Below, in pieces: positions 26,700 to 34,972 of a DNA stretch of 64,000 nt. Location: the NCBI GenBank assembly GCA_040216555.1, contig JAVJOW010000022.1, positions 62,001 to 126,000 of the forward strand, given 5' to 3'. This DNA comes from Arenibacter sp040216555. GTDB lineage: Bacteria; Bacteroidota; Bacteroidia; Flavobacteriales; Flavobacteriaceae. The position numbers were made by a program, and so were the translations under genes. The notes under the pieces were generated by a model. It searched no databases and was not told the DNA's origin. It was given only the letters and a program-made list of their open reading frames with translations. Numbering within the stretch: position 1 is the stretch's first letter; each line of letters begins with the position of its first letter.

Positions 26700-27031
26700 C
26701 TCTTCGTTATTTATTTATCGTAAATTATGGCAAAAGCAAGACCGTGATATGCAGTTCATATAAAATTTACTTTGAAGGGACTATGTACCACACATAACCA
26801 AATAAGCTTCAAGTCCCTTTCAGAACAATTTTCCAATAAAATTAATGAGAACAAAACGATTAATTCATGATTTTAATCAGTTTCACACATTGCGGTTTTT
26901 TATAATTTTACCTTGGTATTTATTAAGGTGTCCAATATTTTTGGATTATGTATTGCTAATATACCCATTACCTGTATCCATTGTATTTGGTTCAACAATC
27001 GATAAGAATAAAGAAAATAAATAACTGCTAA
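26700..27031. other. Divergent intergenic region between usp and cbpA
   Basis: These 332 bases hold no ORF. They contain a strong promoter for cbpA (given separately) and an inverted repeat, AAGGGACT (26775-26782) with AGTCCCTT (26812-26819), separated by 29 bases and closer to the usp gene. No exact TAnnTTTG element was found for usp. Confidence 0.55.
26913..26943 (+). promoter_or_regulatory. Promoter for cbpA-cbpM
   Basis: TTG at 26913-26915 and TATTTTTG at 26936-26943 with a 20-base spacer match the Bacteroidota consensus. The GTG start of cbpA lies about 80 bases after the predicted transcript start. Confidence 0.6.
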
Positions 27032-27925
27032 GTGAAATTTATAGACTACTACAAAATCTTAGGATTGGACAAAAGCGCCAGTCAAAGCGAAATAAAAAAG
27101 GCGTATCGGAAATTGGCCAGAAAACATCATCCAGATGTTAACCCCAATGACAAAGAGGCAGAAAAAAAGTTTAAGGAAATCAATGAAGCCAATGAGGTAC
27201 TAAGCGATCCGGAAAAACGTAAAAAATATGACAAATACGGAAAGGACTGGGAGCACGCGGAAGAGTTCGAAAAAGCCAGGGCATCTCAACAATCGGCCTA
27301 CGGAAGTGGCGGCCAAAGTTATTCGCAAAGTTATGGGGAACATGATTTCTCGGATTTTTTCGAATCTATGTTTGGAGGTTCAGGTGGCTTTTCAGGAAGA
27401 ACCAAAGCTGGTTTTAGGGGCCAGGATCTCAACGCCGAGTTAAAATTGCACCTAAGGGATGTATTTACTCCCCATAAGCAAACACTTAATGTAAACGGTA
27501 AAAACATTAGAATTACAGTCCCTGCCGGAATCGAAAATGGGCAAACCATAAAAATTAGTGGTCATGGCGGGCCCGGACATCAGGGGGGACCAAAGGGCGA
27601 CCTATATATTACCTTTGGAATCATAAATGATACCGCTTTTAAAAGGGATGGGGACAACCTATATGCCACGGTAAACCTGGACTTATATACAGCACTTTTG
27701 GGCGGTGAAATAATGGTGAATACCTTTGACGGACAGGTAAAATTAAAGGTTAAACCAGAAACTCAGAACGGAACCAAAGTTAAATTAAAAGGCAAGGGCT
27801 TTCCTGTATATAAAAAGCCAGATGTTTATGGGGATCTGTATATTACCTACAATCTTGTTACTCCTACCAATTTGACCGCCAAAGAAAAAGAACTTTTTAA
27901 AGAATTGGCTAATCTGAGAAAATAA
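27032..27925 (+). CDS. cbpA: CbpA-type DnaJ co-chaperone
   Basis: This 297-residue protein has a J domain (residues 5-70) with the HPD motif H33-P34-D35, a Gly/Ser/Phe-rich linker (about 95-130) and the two DnaJ C-terminal domains. It lacks the Cys-rich zinc-finger region, which marks it as CbpA rather than DnaJ. It starts with GTG. The CbpM gene follows 66 bases later, the standard pairing. It stimulates DnaK and may bind DNA in the cytoplasm. Confidence 0.92.
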   Translation: MKFIDYYKILGLDKSASQSEIKKAYRKLARKHHPDVNPNDKEAEKKFKEINEANEVLSDPEKRKKYDKYGKDWEHAEEFEKARASQQSAYGSGGQSYSQSYGEHDFSDFFESMFGGSGGFSGRTKAGFRGQDLNAELKLHLRDVFTPHKQTLNVNGKNIRITVPAGIENGQTIKISGHGGPGHQGGPKGDLYITFGIINDTAFKRDGDNLYATVNLDLYTALLGGEIMVNTFDGQVKLKVKPETQNGTKVKLKGKGFPVYKKPDVYGDLYITYNLVTPTNLTAKEKELFKELANLRK

Positions 27926-27991
27926 TTTATTTATGAAAATAGCAACCCCCAATATGGCAACAAACAATCACAATCATAAAATGTAATCCTT

Positions 27992-28279
27992 ATGGAACAG
28001 GAATATATACTGATAACCGACTTTTGTGCGAGTCATAAGATAGAAACCCATTTCATAATGGAGCTTTATGAGTACGGACTGGTAGATGTCGTAGTCAAAG
28101 AAGACATACGCTATATACCAATTCAACAATTGCCGAAGGCGGAAAAAATGCTAAGACTACATTCCGACCTCAATATCAACTTGGAAGGCATAGCGGTTAT
28201 TACCCGACTTCTAAATAGGATGGAAAAAATGCAAAATGAAATTACCCAACTGAAAAATAAATTGGACCTATATAGATAG
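27992..28279 (+). CDS. cbpM: CbpM-type chaperone modulator
   Basis: This 95-residue protein has the MerR-like helical fold of CbpM: LITDFCASHKIETHFIMELYEYGLV, a central LRLHSDLNINLEGIAVITRLL helix and a C-terminal coiled coil. CbpM binds the J domain of CbpA and inhibits it. Position directly after cbpA supports the call. Confidence 0.87.
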   Translation: MEQEYILITDFCASHKIETHFIMELYEYGLVDVVVKEDIRYIPIQQLPKAEKMLRLHSDLNINLEGIAVITRLLNRMEKMQNEITQLKNKLDLYR

Positions 28280-28471
28280 GGTTAAACGAACCAAAAAAGC
28301 TGTATTTCCCCATTGTCATAAAAAAGACGAAGGCTTTAACAATCTCAAACCAGATATATACTCCAAGCCATTAAAAATGGAAATAAAATAAATTGCCCAA
28401 AACTGATTTAAATCATTTTGGATAATGTTCTGGATAACTAATTTCGTCTTGATTAATAAAACCCTGATTCC

Positions 28472-28687
28472 ATGACGACCTTGCTTAAAGTTGAACAGCT
28501 TATTTCCGAAGAAAGCAAAAACATAATTTTCAGAAACCTAAGTCGGATTTTAGATCTAAGAATATTGGATATTGATATTATCAATAAAACTATTGCGCTG
28601 GTCCACAACAACCCCTATGTATTGGACAAAGCTAAAAAAGAATTGGCACGGGTTGGGTATTCCCTACAACCCCAACACTCCCTTTAA
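28472..28687 (+). CDS. Small HMA-like protein without metal-binding CxxC
   Basis: This 71-residue protein has the beta-alpha-beta-beta-alpha-beta pattern of a heavy-metal-associated domain: IIFRNLSRILDLRILDIDIINKTIALVH, then VLDKAKKELARVGYSL, where the last helix and strand resemble the HMA end. It contains no Cys at all, so it cannot use the classical CxxC site. It may be a protein-protein module. It follows cbpM after 192 bases in the same direction. A similar protein is encoded at 60321-60578. Confidence 0.6.
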   Translation: MTTLLKVEQLISEESKNIIFRNLSRILDLRILDIDIINKTIALVHNNPYVLDKAKKELARVGYSLQPQHSL

Positions 28688-28750
28688 TCTCCATAGTACA
28701 AGTTCCCCCTGGGGATTATCATAATTCCCAAATGTTAGAATTTAATTCCT

Positions 28751-29794
28751 CTATCCCTGGTGACTATAGTGAACATTGGATAACGACTTCATTGTTACTG
28801 CTGCCTGTTCTGCCGTGATATCGCGTTGTGGATTGGCAAACATTTCATAACCTACCATAAATTTTTTTACTTTAGCCGATCGTAACAAGGGTGGGTAAAA
28901 AGACATATGAAAATGCCATTCGGGATGCTCCTTCCCATCTGTAGGTGCCTGATGTATTCCTGCCGAATATGGAAAGGACGTGTTGAATATATTATCGTAT
29001 TTAATGGTAAGTTGTTTTAGGATTTCGGCGTAGGAAATCTTCTCCGATTCCGAAAGTAGACCTATATGTGCCAATTTTCTTTTGGGAAGGATCATCGTCT
29101 CGTAAGGCCATACTGCCCAATAGGGGATAAGCGCTACAAAATGTTCGTTTTCCAATAGAATACGCTCCTCCAACTTTAATTCCTGCTCAATATAATCCTC
29201 CAAAATACTTCTTCTGTGGGTCTCCCAATAAGCTTTAAGATTTCCTATTTTCTTATGGACTTCCTGTGGAATTTTATTTTGTGCCCAAATTTGTCCGTGA
29301 GGGTGAGGGTTACTACACCCCATTATGTCCCCTTTATTCTCAAAAATCTGAACGTGATTAATGCCTTCTATAGCACCCAGTTCATGATATTCCTTTTGCC
29401 AAAGTGAAATTACTTCGGCAATGTCCGGAACTTCCATTAAAGGCAAGGTAATGGCGTGATTGGGCGAAAAGCAAACTACCTTACAAATACCTGATTCGGA
29501 CTCGGAGTACAACAGGCCATTTTTATAGGACTCTTCCTTTATATTTGGCAAAAGGGCCGAAAAATCGTTGACAAAGGAATATGGTTTTTCGTAACTGGGA
29601 TTAAACTCCCCTCCCATTCTTTCGTTATTGGGGCAAAGATAACATGAAGGCTCATACACGGGTAAGTCTGTAGTAGCACTTTTTTCGGTCTTTCCCTGCC
29701 ATGGCCTTTTGGTCCTATGGGGAGAAACTAAAATCCATTCTCCCGTTAAAATATTTAACCTTCTATGGGGATTGTCATTAAAACTATTTGTCAT
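28751..29794 (-). CDS. galT: Galactose-1-phosphate uridylyltransferase
   Basis: This 347-residue enzyme has the catalytic H164-P-H166 in NPHPHGQIW, with the nucleophilic His at the same number as E. coli GalT H166, and a zinc-site pair C51-x-x-C54. It converts galactose 1-phosphate and UDP-glucose to glucose 1-phosphate and UDP-galactose (Leloir pathway, cytoplasm). The start overlaps the galK stop by 4 bases (ATGA), so the two are translationally coupled. Confidence 0.96.
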   Translation of the reverse strand: MTNSFNDNPHRRLNILTGEWILVSPHRTKRPWQGKTEKSATTDLPVYEPSCYLCPNNERMGGEFNPSYEKPYSFVNDFSALLPNIKEESYKNGLLYSESESGICKVVCFSPNHAITLPLMEVPDIAEVISLWQKEYHELGAIEGINHVQIFENKGDIMGCSNPHPHGQIWAQNKIPQEVHKKIGNLKAYWETHRRSILEDYIEQELKLEERILLENEHFVALIPYWAVWPYETMILPKRKLAHIGLLSESEKISYAEILKQLTIKYDNIFNTSFPYSAGIHQAPTDGKEHPEWHFHMSFYPPLLRSAKVKKFMVGYEMFANPQRDITAEQAAVTMKSLSNVHYSHQG

Positions 29795-30930
29795 TTCGTT
29801 TTATTTCGTATGTGTGTTCCAGCACTAGGTTGTACTTCGAATGCCTCCAATTCAATATTGAAAGCCTCTTTATATGCCTTGGTAGCTTCCCGAACAAACG
29901 CATCCACCTTGTCTTTATGCACAATGTTCAAGGTGCAGCCTCCGAATCCACCACCCGTTTGTCTTGCCCCTAACACTGCATCATATTGTTTGGAAAAATC
30001 GACCAAAAAATCAGATTCCGGACAGCTCACTTCGTATAGTTTGCTGATTCCGTCATGTGCCTCGTAAAGTAAGGTTCCAAAAAGATTTAAATCATTGGTC
30101 TTTAAAGCATTTGCAGTTTGTAGTACCCTATCATTTTCACTAACAATAAAACTGCATCTTTTAAAAAGCGTTGCATCCATTGTCTGCTTAAATTCTTGAA
30201 TCATAGTGGCCGTTACATCCCTTAAAGACCTTACTTCCGGATATTGTTCCTTGATGATGGCGACACCTTCCTCACACTCGCGCTTTCTGGTATTATACTC
30301 ACTGGAGGCCAAGTTGTGCGACACTTTTGTATTCAGCATTATCATCCGATATGGATCAATATGTATCGGGATTTGCTGATACTCCTGAGACTTGCAATCC
30401 AACAAAATAACATGTCCCTTTTCGCTCATAACGGAAGCAAATTGGTCCATAATTCCACATTGGGTTCCTACGAAGGTATGCTCAGCCTTTTGCGATAGCT
30501 GGACAATATCCATTTTGGAAAGTCCTAGATCAAACAGTTCATTGAGCCCAAATGCCAATCCACATTCCAAAGCAGCGGAAGAACTAAGACCCGAACCCAT
30601 TGGTAATTTGCTTTCAATGGTACAGTCGAACCCTCTTAACGCATCCGTTCTCAACAAAATTTCATTTAATACGCCCAATACGTAATTTTCCCATTCCACA
30701 TTGCTCCTTGCAATTTTATCCAATTGAAGGCTGAACCCTGTATGGTAACCCAAACTATAAAGGTTACATTCCTTATCCGAATTGTTCCTTATGAATTTAA
30801 AGGTAATTTTCTTCTCTATGGCCGTAGGCAATACATACCCAAGGTTATAATCTGTGTGTTCCCCGATCAAATTGATCCTTCCAGGGGATTCAACAATGAG
30901 CTCTGGGGTAAAATTTTCAGGAAACGGCAT
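29791..30930 (-). CDS. galK: Galactokinase
   Basis: This 379-residue GHMP kinase has the galactokinase signature GRINLIGEHTDYN near residue 17, the ATP-binding motif PMGSGLSSSAALE and the C-terminal GARQTGGGFGGC block. It phosphorylates galactose with ATP. It is the first gene of a galK-galT operon with its own -7 element. No galM, galE or sugar transporter follows, so the other steps are encoded elsewhere. Confidence 0.96.
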   Translation of the reverse strand: MPFPENFTPELIVESPGRINLIGEHTDYNLGYVLPTAIEKKITFKFIRNNSDKECNLYSLGYHTGFSLQLDKIARSNVEWENYVLGVLNEILLRTDALRGFDCTIESKLPMGSGLSSSAALECGLAFGLNELFDLGLSKMDIVQLSQKAEHTFVGTQCGIMDQFASVMSEKGHVILLDCKSQEYQQIPIHIDPYRMIMLNTKVSHNLASSEYNTRKRECEEGVAIIKEQYPEVRSLRDVTATMIQEFKQTMDATLFKRCSFIVSENDRVLQTANALKTNDLNLFGTLLYEAHDGISKLYEVSCPESDFLVDFSKQYDAVLGARQTGGGFGGCTLNIVHKDKVDAFVREATKAYKEAFNIELEAFEVQPSAGTHIRNKTK

Positions 30931-30952
30931 ATACTTTAAGTGTATTAGGTCG

Positions 30953-30960
30953 CAAATATA
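30953..30960 (-). promoter_or_regulatory. TAnnTTTG -7 element for galK-galT
   Basis: TATATTTG on the minus strand, 22 bases before the galK start. A dyad TTATAAA (30973-30979) / TTTATAA (30993-30999) lies just upstream and could be an operator. No clear -33 TTG was found. Confidence 0.5.
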
Positions 30961-31032
30961 AAAAAATATCTATTATAAACGTATAATTTACATTTATAAC
31001 AAATGAGTATAAAGCAAAACCTATCAACAAAA

Positions 31033-31062
31033 AAATCCCCTAGGCAACGCCAAAGGGGATTT
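31033..31062 (-). terminator. Terminator of the sulfatase/hexosaminidase operon
   Basis: AAATCCCCT and AGGGGATTT form a perfect 9-base stem; the loop holds an extra GGC/GCC pair. On the minus strand the stem is followed by a run of seven T. It lies 26 bases behind the stop of the last operon gene and separates it from galK. Confidence 0.85.
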
Positions 31063-31087
31063 AAAATCTTCAAAATAGTAAAAATTG

Positions 31088-32227
31088 TTATTCTTCTTTT
31101 GTAAGCATATCTACTGTAGCTACTGTCCTAAATCCCAAATGCTCCAAGGAAGAATCCAAGCTGGAAGCCATCCTGGAGGAAATCCTATAACTGGCACAAT
31201 AAGAAGCATTGCAAAGAAAGGATCCTCCCCTCATAACCTTTTCCTTGGCATAGGGCATATTAGGATTATATGCTGTGGCCGCTCCTTGGGGATTTACCGC
31301 AGGACCATTCAAGGCTCCCAATTCCTTATAGTAATTGGTATTGTACCAATCGCTGGTCCATTCCCAAACATTACCGGCCATATCGTATAGACCAAAGTCA
31401 TTGGGAGGGTAAGATTTAACTTTTGCCCGTTGTTCAAAACCATCAGCTTTGTTATTGGTTACCGGAAACTCGCCTTCCCAGGTATTGGCCATTTGGGATA
31501 AAATGGAATCGTCATCGCCCCAGAAATAGATACTTTCCGGTTTATTGCCTCTTGCAGCTCTTTCCCACTCAGCTTCTGTAGGTAATCTTCTACCTGCCCA
31601 TTGGCAATAAGCCAAGGCATCCTCATAGGCTACTTGTACTACTGGTTCGTTATCTTTTCCCTTTATGGAACTTCCAGGTCCGTTGGGTTGTTTCCAATTC
31701 GCCCCAATGGTCCAGTTCCACCATTGTGAAAAATCGTAAAGGTTGGGGACGGAAGTTTTAGTTTTTTTAAAGGTCAATGAGCCTGGCTGCAAAATGGAAT
31801 CATGGGGTTTGGGAGTACCCTCTGGTACTTGTGTTTTCATTTCCTCCCAATCTATTGCCCGCTCCGCTACAGTAACATAGCCTGTTTCCTTAACAAACTT
31901 TGCAAATTGGGCATTGGTCACCTCTGTAACATCCATAAAAAAACCGTTAACCTTTACTTTGTGGGCGGGTTTTTCATGATCCATAGCCATTTTATCCTGG
32001 GGTACCGCACCTTGCGTAAACTCTCCTCCCGGAATCCAAACCATTCCTTCGGGTGCCTTTATATTTTCCGGTTTTTCTATCAAAATAGGAGTTGTGTCCA
32101 CCACTGATTGCGCAACTTCCGATATTGTAGCACTACTTTCAACTTTATCGACCGACTTCTTATCCTCCTTACATTGAACCGTCAAAGCCAATATAAAAAG
32201 GGCGCCTAAAACATTAATTTTTTGCAT
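31088..32227 (-). CDS. Exported formylglycine-generating enzyme (SUMF1/FGE family lipoprotein)
   Basis: The protein has 379 residues. It has the FGE-sulfatase fold from about residue 55 (EGMVWIPGGEF, DVTEVTNAQFAKFV, RRLPTEAEWERAARG, DMAGNVWEWTSDW) and the catalytic cysteine pair C339 and C344 in GGSFLCNASYC, matching the human FGE C336/C341 block, followed by the LGFR end motif. FGE oxidises the sulfatase active-site Cys to formylglycine; a Cys-type sulfatase is encoded three genes upstream in the same operon. The N-terminus is a lipoprotein signal with Cys19 (LTVQC), so it is predicted to be exported. I chose the ATG at 32227 over an in-frame GTG at 32248, because the GTG lies inside a TACATTTG promoter-like element. 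Confidence 0.87.
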   Translation of the reverse strand: MQKINVLGALFILALTVQCKEDKKSVDKVESSATISEVAQSVVDTTPILIEKPENIKAPEGMVWIPGGEFTQGAVPQDKMAMDHEKPAHKVKVNGFFMDVTEVTNAQFAKFVKETGYVTVAERAIDWEEMKTQVPEGTPKPHDSILQPGSLTFKKTKTSVPNLYDFSQWWNWTIGANWKQPNGPGSSIKGKDNEPVVQVAYEDALAYCQWAGRRLPTEAEWERAARGNKPESIYFWGDDDSILSQMANTWEGEFPVTNNKADGFEQRAKVKSYPPNDFGLYDMAGNVWEWTSDWYNTNYYKELGALNGPAVNPQGAATAYNPNMPYAKEKVMRGGSFLCNASYCASYRISSRMASSLDSSLEHLGFRTVATVDMLTKEE

Positions 32228-32247
32228 TCTATAGTTTTTAATACTCA

Positions 32248-32255
32248 CAAATGTA
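32248..32255 (-). promoter_or_regulatory. Possible internal promoter before the FGE gene
   Basis: TACATTTG on the minus strand, 21 bases before the ATG at 32227 and within the gap after the M28 peptidase gene. It could allow the FGE gene to be expressed apart from the rest of the operon. No -33 TTG at the usual spacing was found. Confidence 0.35.
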
Positions 32256-32271
32256 AAGAACCAAAATGATT

Positions 32272-33231
32272 CTATTCCCCTTGGGGAATAAATTTCATGT
32301 CATAAGGTGAAGCGGCCACTTTCATTATGGCATTAAATATATACTGGCAAACCTGTTTTTGTCCGTCAAAGTTAATCAGCTCTACCGTATCCTCTGGAGT
32401 ATGATACTGTGGATGCCCACCAGTATGGATTCCCAGTACGGAAATATTCTTTTTATAAAAGGAAACATGATCCGAACCTCCCACAGAGCCAGCATGAACT
32501 ACAGGCGACAAACCCAATGGAGGTCCCAATTCCTTCATTAAGTCTACGCCCCCTGGAAAGGTTCCTGCTCCGCCCATATATACCTGCTTGGCATTGTTTA
32601 ACCTGCCTACCATATCCATATTGATCATTAATTTAATCTGTGATAATGGAACAACAGGATTGTCGGTAAAATATTTGCTGCCCAATAGTCCTTGTTCTTC
32701 TGCTCCAAAAGCGACCAACAAAACACTTCTTTTTAACTCTGACTTTTGGGCCATTAGCTTCTCCCCTATTTCCAATAATGCCGAAGTACCACTTGCATTA
32801 TCATCCGCACCATGGTGTATCCCGATTTTATCTGACTTTGATGACGGTCCACCCCCCATTCCCAGATGATCATAATGGGCCCCCAAAACAATATATTCAT
32901 TCTTCAATAATGGATCATTGCCCTCTATAAAGCCTATAACATTCCATGTCTCAACGGCATTTTTGGGTTCCTCCCCTTTCTTCACCCTTAATTGGGCCAC
33001 AAACGGCTGCTCATAGGATTTTATAAAGGGAGATATACCCGCCTTTTTAAAATCCTTTATTATATACCTGACAATCCTTTTGTTAATTTTTCCTCCGGGA
33101 TATCTCCCTGAATGTTTATCGGCCGTTAAATAGGTAATATGTCCTTCTAGTTCATTTGTAGTAATGTCATCCTGTGCCATGCAAATATTAAAGCAACTCT
33201 GCAACAGAATATAAACAATAAATAATCTCAT
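32272..33231 (-). CDS. Secreted M28-family zinc aminopeptidase
   Basis: This 319-residue protein has a signal peptide (cut near MAQ20) and the full M28 metal set: H119-x-D121 in GAHYDHLG, D143/D144 in GADDNASG, the catalytic E178-E179 in AEEQGLLGS, D206 in NMDMVGR and a late His in QYHTPEDT. It would cleave N-terminal residues from peptides outside the cytoplasm. It lies 13 bases after the GH20 gene and before the FGE gene, so it is inside the operon and may trim the peptide part of a glycoprotein or glycopeptide substrate. Confidence 0.92.
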   Translation of the reverse strand: MRLFIVYILLQSCFNICMAQDDITTNELEGHITYLTADKHSGRYPGGKINKRIVRYIIKDFKKAGISPFIKSYEQPFVAQLRVKKGEEPKNAVETWNVIGFIEGNDPLLKNEYIVLGAHYDHLGMGGGPSSKSDKIGIHHGADDNASGTSALLEIGEKLMAQKSELKRSVLLVAFGAEEQGLLGSKYFTDNPVVPLSQIKLMINMDMVGRLNNAKQVYMGGAGTFPGGVDLMKELGPPLGLSPVVHAGSVGGSDHVSFYKKNISVLGIHTGGHPQYHTPEDTVELINFDGQKQVCQYIFNAIMKVAASPYDMKFIPQGE

Positions 33232-33244
33232 CTGATATTTGTCT

Positions 33245-34873
33245 TTATCTGTTTTCTTTAAAATCTATACGCTCAAATTTTTCTGGCAAAGTAATACCTT
33301 GTTCCTTCCAACGGTCCAAAAAGGGTTTCAGATTAGATTTAAAAACCGTATAATCCTTTCTTACTTTTACTGACCATCCTACCTCCGCATAGGCTGCCAA
33401 CCTTGGAAAGACCATTTTATCCATATCTTTTGATTCCGGAATCCACTCACCCCACATTTGACAACCACTTCCTTTTATATTTCCATGATATTTTTTATCC
33501 AATCCTTCAGGAATAGGTTCAAAACCATAGGCCTTTTCCAAAGGAATATATTCATAGGAATAGTCCAAATAAGTATATTCATGATAAGAATTTACGATGT
33601 CATAACCTTCTTGTACCGCTTTTGAAACCAAATCCAAATCTCCTTTCCAGAAATGGATCAAGGTATTTCTTGCCAGATTTTCTTGTACCTCCATGTCCCT
33701 TGAATCTTGCCATTCATGTACATTTACACCAAGAATCTCATTCCATCCCATCATTCGATGTCCATTTTTATTTAAATAGTTTGAAATTCTGTTCGTAAAG
33801 AAAATATGCAAATCGGCCGGAGATGCCAATCCATTTTCTTTCATAAAATCTTGAATTTCCTCCGATGACTTCCAGGCATCGAACTTTACTTCATCTCCCC
33901 CTATATGGATTATATTACTTGGGAATAAATCCATAACCTCCGATAGTACATTTTCAAGAAAATCATAAACCCGCGGATCGGACACATTAAAAGAATCTGG
34001 AAGTTTTCCAAAAACAGTGGGTACCTCATTAAGTTCTCCTATGGTACCCAACCATGGGTAAGCTGCTATAGCAGCCGATGCATGACCCGGCATTTCAATT
34101 TCAGGAATTATGGTGATTTGCCTTTTTTTTGCGTAAGCAATTATTTCCTTAACCTGCTCCTGAGTATAATATCCTGAATGTGGAGCATTGGATCTTTCTT
34201 CACTATCCCAACCCCCAATCTGGGAATTGGACCTGCTAGACCCTACCTGCGTTAATTTGGGATACTTTTTAATTTCCAATCTCCAGCCTTGGTCATCTGT
34301 CAAATGCCAATGAAACACATTCATTTTTAGAAGAGCCATTTCATCCAACAACTTTTTAACCTGCTCCATTCCTTTAAAATAACGTGCTTCATCCAGCATA
34401 AAGGCACGCCACCCAAATCGTGGACGATCTTCAATATTAATTCCTGAAACGGATAAATTAGCCTTCTTGGACAGCGTATCTTTCTCCAATAACTGTTGTA
34501 ATGAGATAATACCATAGAATACACCTGTACTTGTTCCTGCAAAAATAGATATGGTACTATTGTCTACCTTTAATTTATATCCCTCATCTCCCAATTTCTC
34601 GGTCAATTGGGGATCCAGGTTTAGGATAATTCCGTTTCCTCCTCCTTTATTGATCTTCAGTTCCTTCTGATGTTCAGCTATTAATAATTCTTTAAGATAA
34701 TGGGCATTCTCCAAGTTGGCACTATCCGCAATAATAGGAGTATTTGATTTAATAGTAAAGCTACCTTTTCCCTTATAGACCTTTAAAGGCTGTGGAATAA
34801 TCCCCGTATTTTGACTTCGGACGGATATCGCCAAAAGCAAAACTAGTGGTAAAATAATGCTGGTTTTCTTCAT
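33245..34873 (-). CDS. GH20 beta-N-acetylhexosaminidase
   Basis: This 542-residue protein has a signal peptide (cut near residue 20, SVRSQ), a GH20b-type N-terminal domain (about 25-150) and the GH20 TIM barrel (about 155-500) with FHWHLTDDQGWR, PEIEMPGHASAA and the catalytic pair D327-E328 in HIGGDEV. GH20 enzymes release terminal beta-linked GlcNAc or GalNAc using the substrate acetamido group. It acts in the periplasm or at the surface and lies between the sulfatase and M28 peptidase genes. Confidence 0.95.
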   Translation of the reverse strand: MKKTSIILPLVLLLAISVRSQNTGIIPQPLKVYKGKGSFTIKSNTPIIADSANLENAHYLKELLIAEHQKELKINKGGGNGIILNLDPQLTEKLGDEGYKLKVDNSTISIFAGTSTGVFYGIISLQQLLEKDTLSKKANLSVSGINIEDRPRFGWRAFMLDEARYFKGMEQVKKLLDEMALLKMNVFHWHLTDDQGWRLEIKKYPKLTQVGSSRSNSQIGGWDSEERSNAPHSGYYTQEQVKEIIAYAKKRQITIIPEIEMPGHASAAIAAYPWLGTIGELNEVPTVFGKLPDSFNVSDPRVYDFLENVLSEVMDLFPSNIIHIGGDEVKFDAWKSSEEIQDFMKENGLASPADLHIFFTNRISNYLNKNGHRMMGWNEILGVNVHEWQDSRDMEVQENLARNTLIHFWKGDLDLVSKAVQEGYDIVNSYHEYTYLDYSYEYIPLEKAYGFEPIPEGLDKKYHGNIKGSGCQMWGEWIPESKDMDKMVFPRLAAYAEVGWSVKVRKDYTVFKSNLKPFLDRWKEQGITLPEKFERIDFKENR

Positions 34874-34972
34874 AATCTTTATTGATGAATTTAAAATATT
34901 TAATATTTACATTAGCACGCCTGAGATATTTCACCATTACTGATCAATAGTGCCACAATTGGCCCCTATGAT

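Noticed and set aside
26775..26819. AAGGGACT / AGTCCCTT inverted repeat between usp and cbpA as a terminator
   Set aside because: It lies upstream of both divergent genes, where no transcript should end, and the loop is 29 bases. It is recorded only in the intergenic description.
32228..32248. GTG start of the FGE gene
   Set aside because: The GTG sits within a TACATTTG promoter-like element, and the lipoprotein signal is normal from the ATG at 32227.
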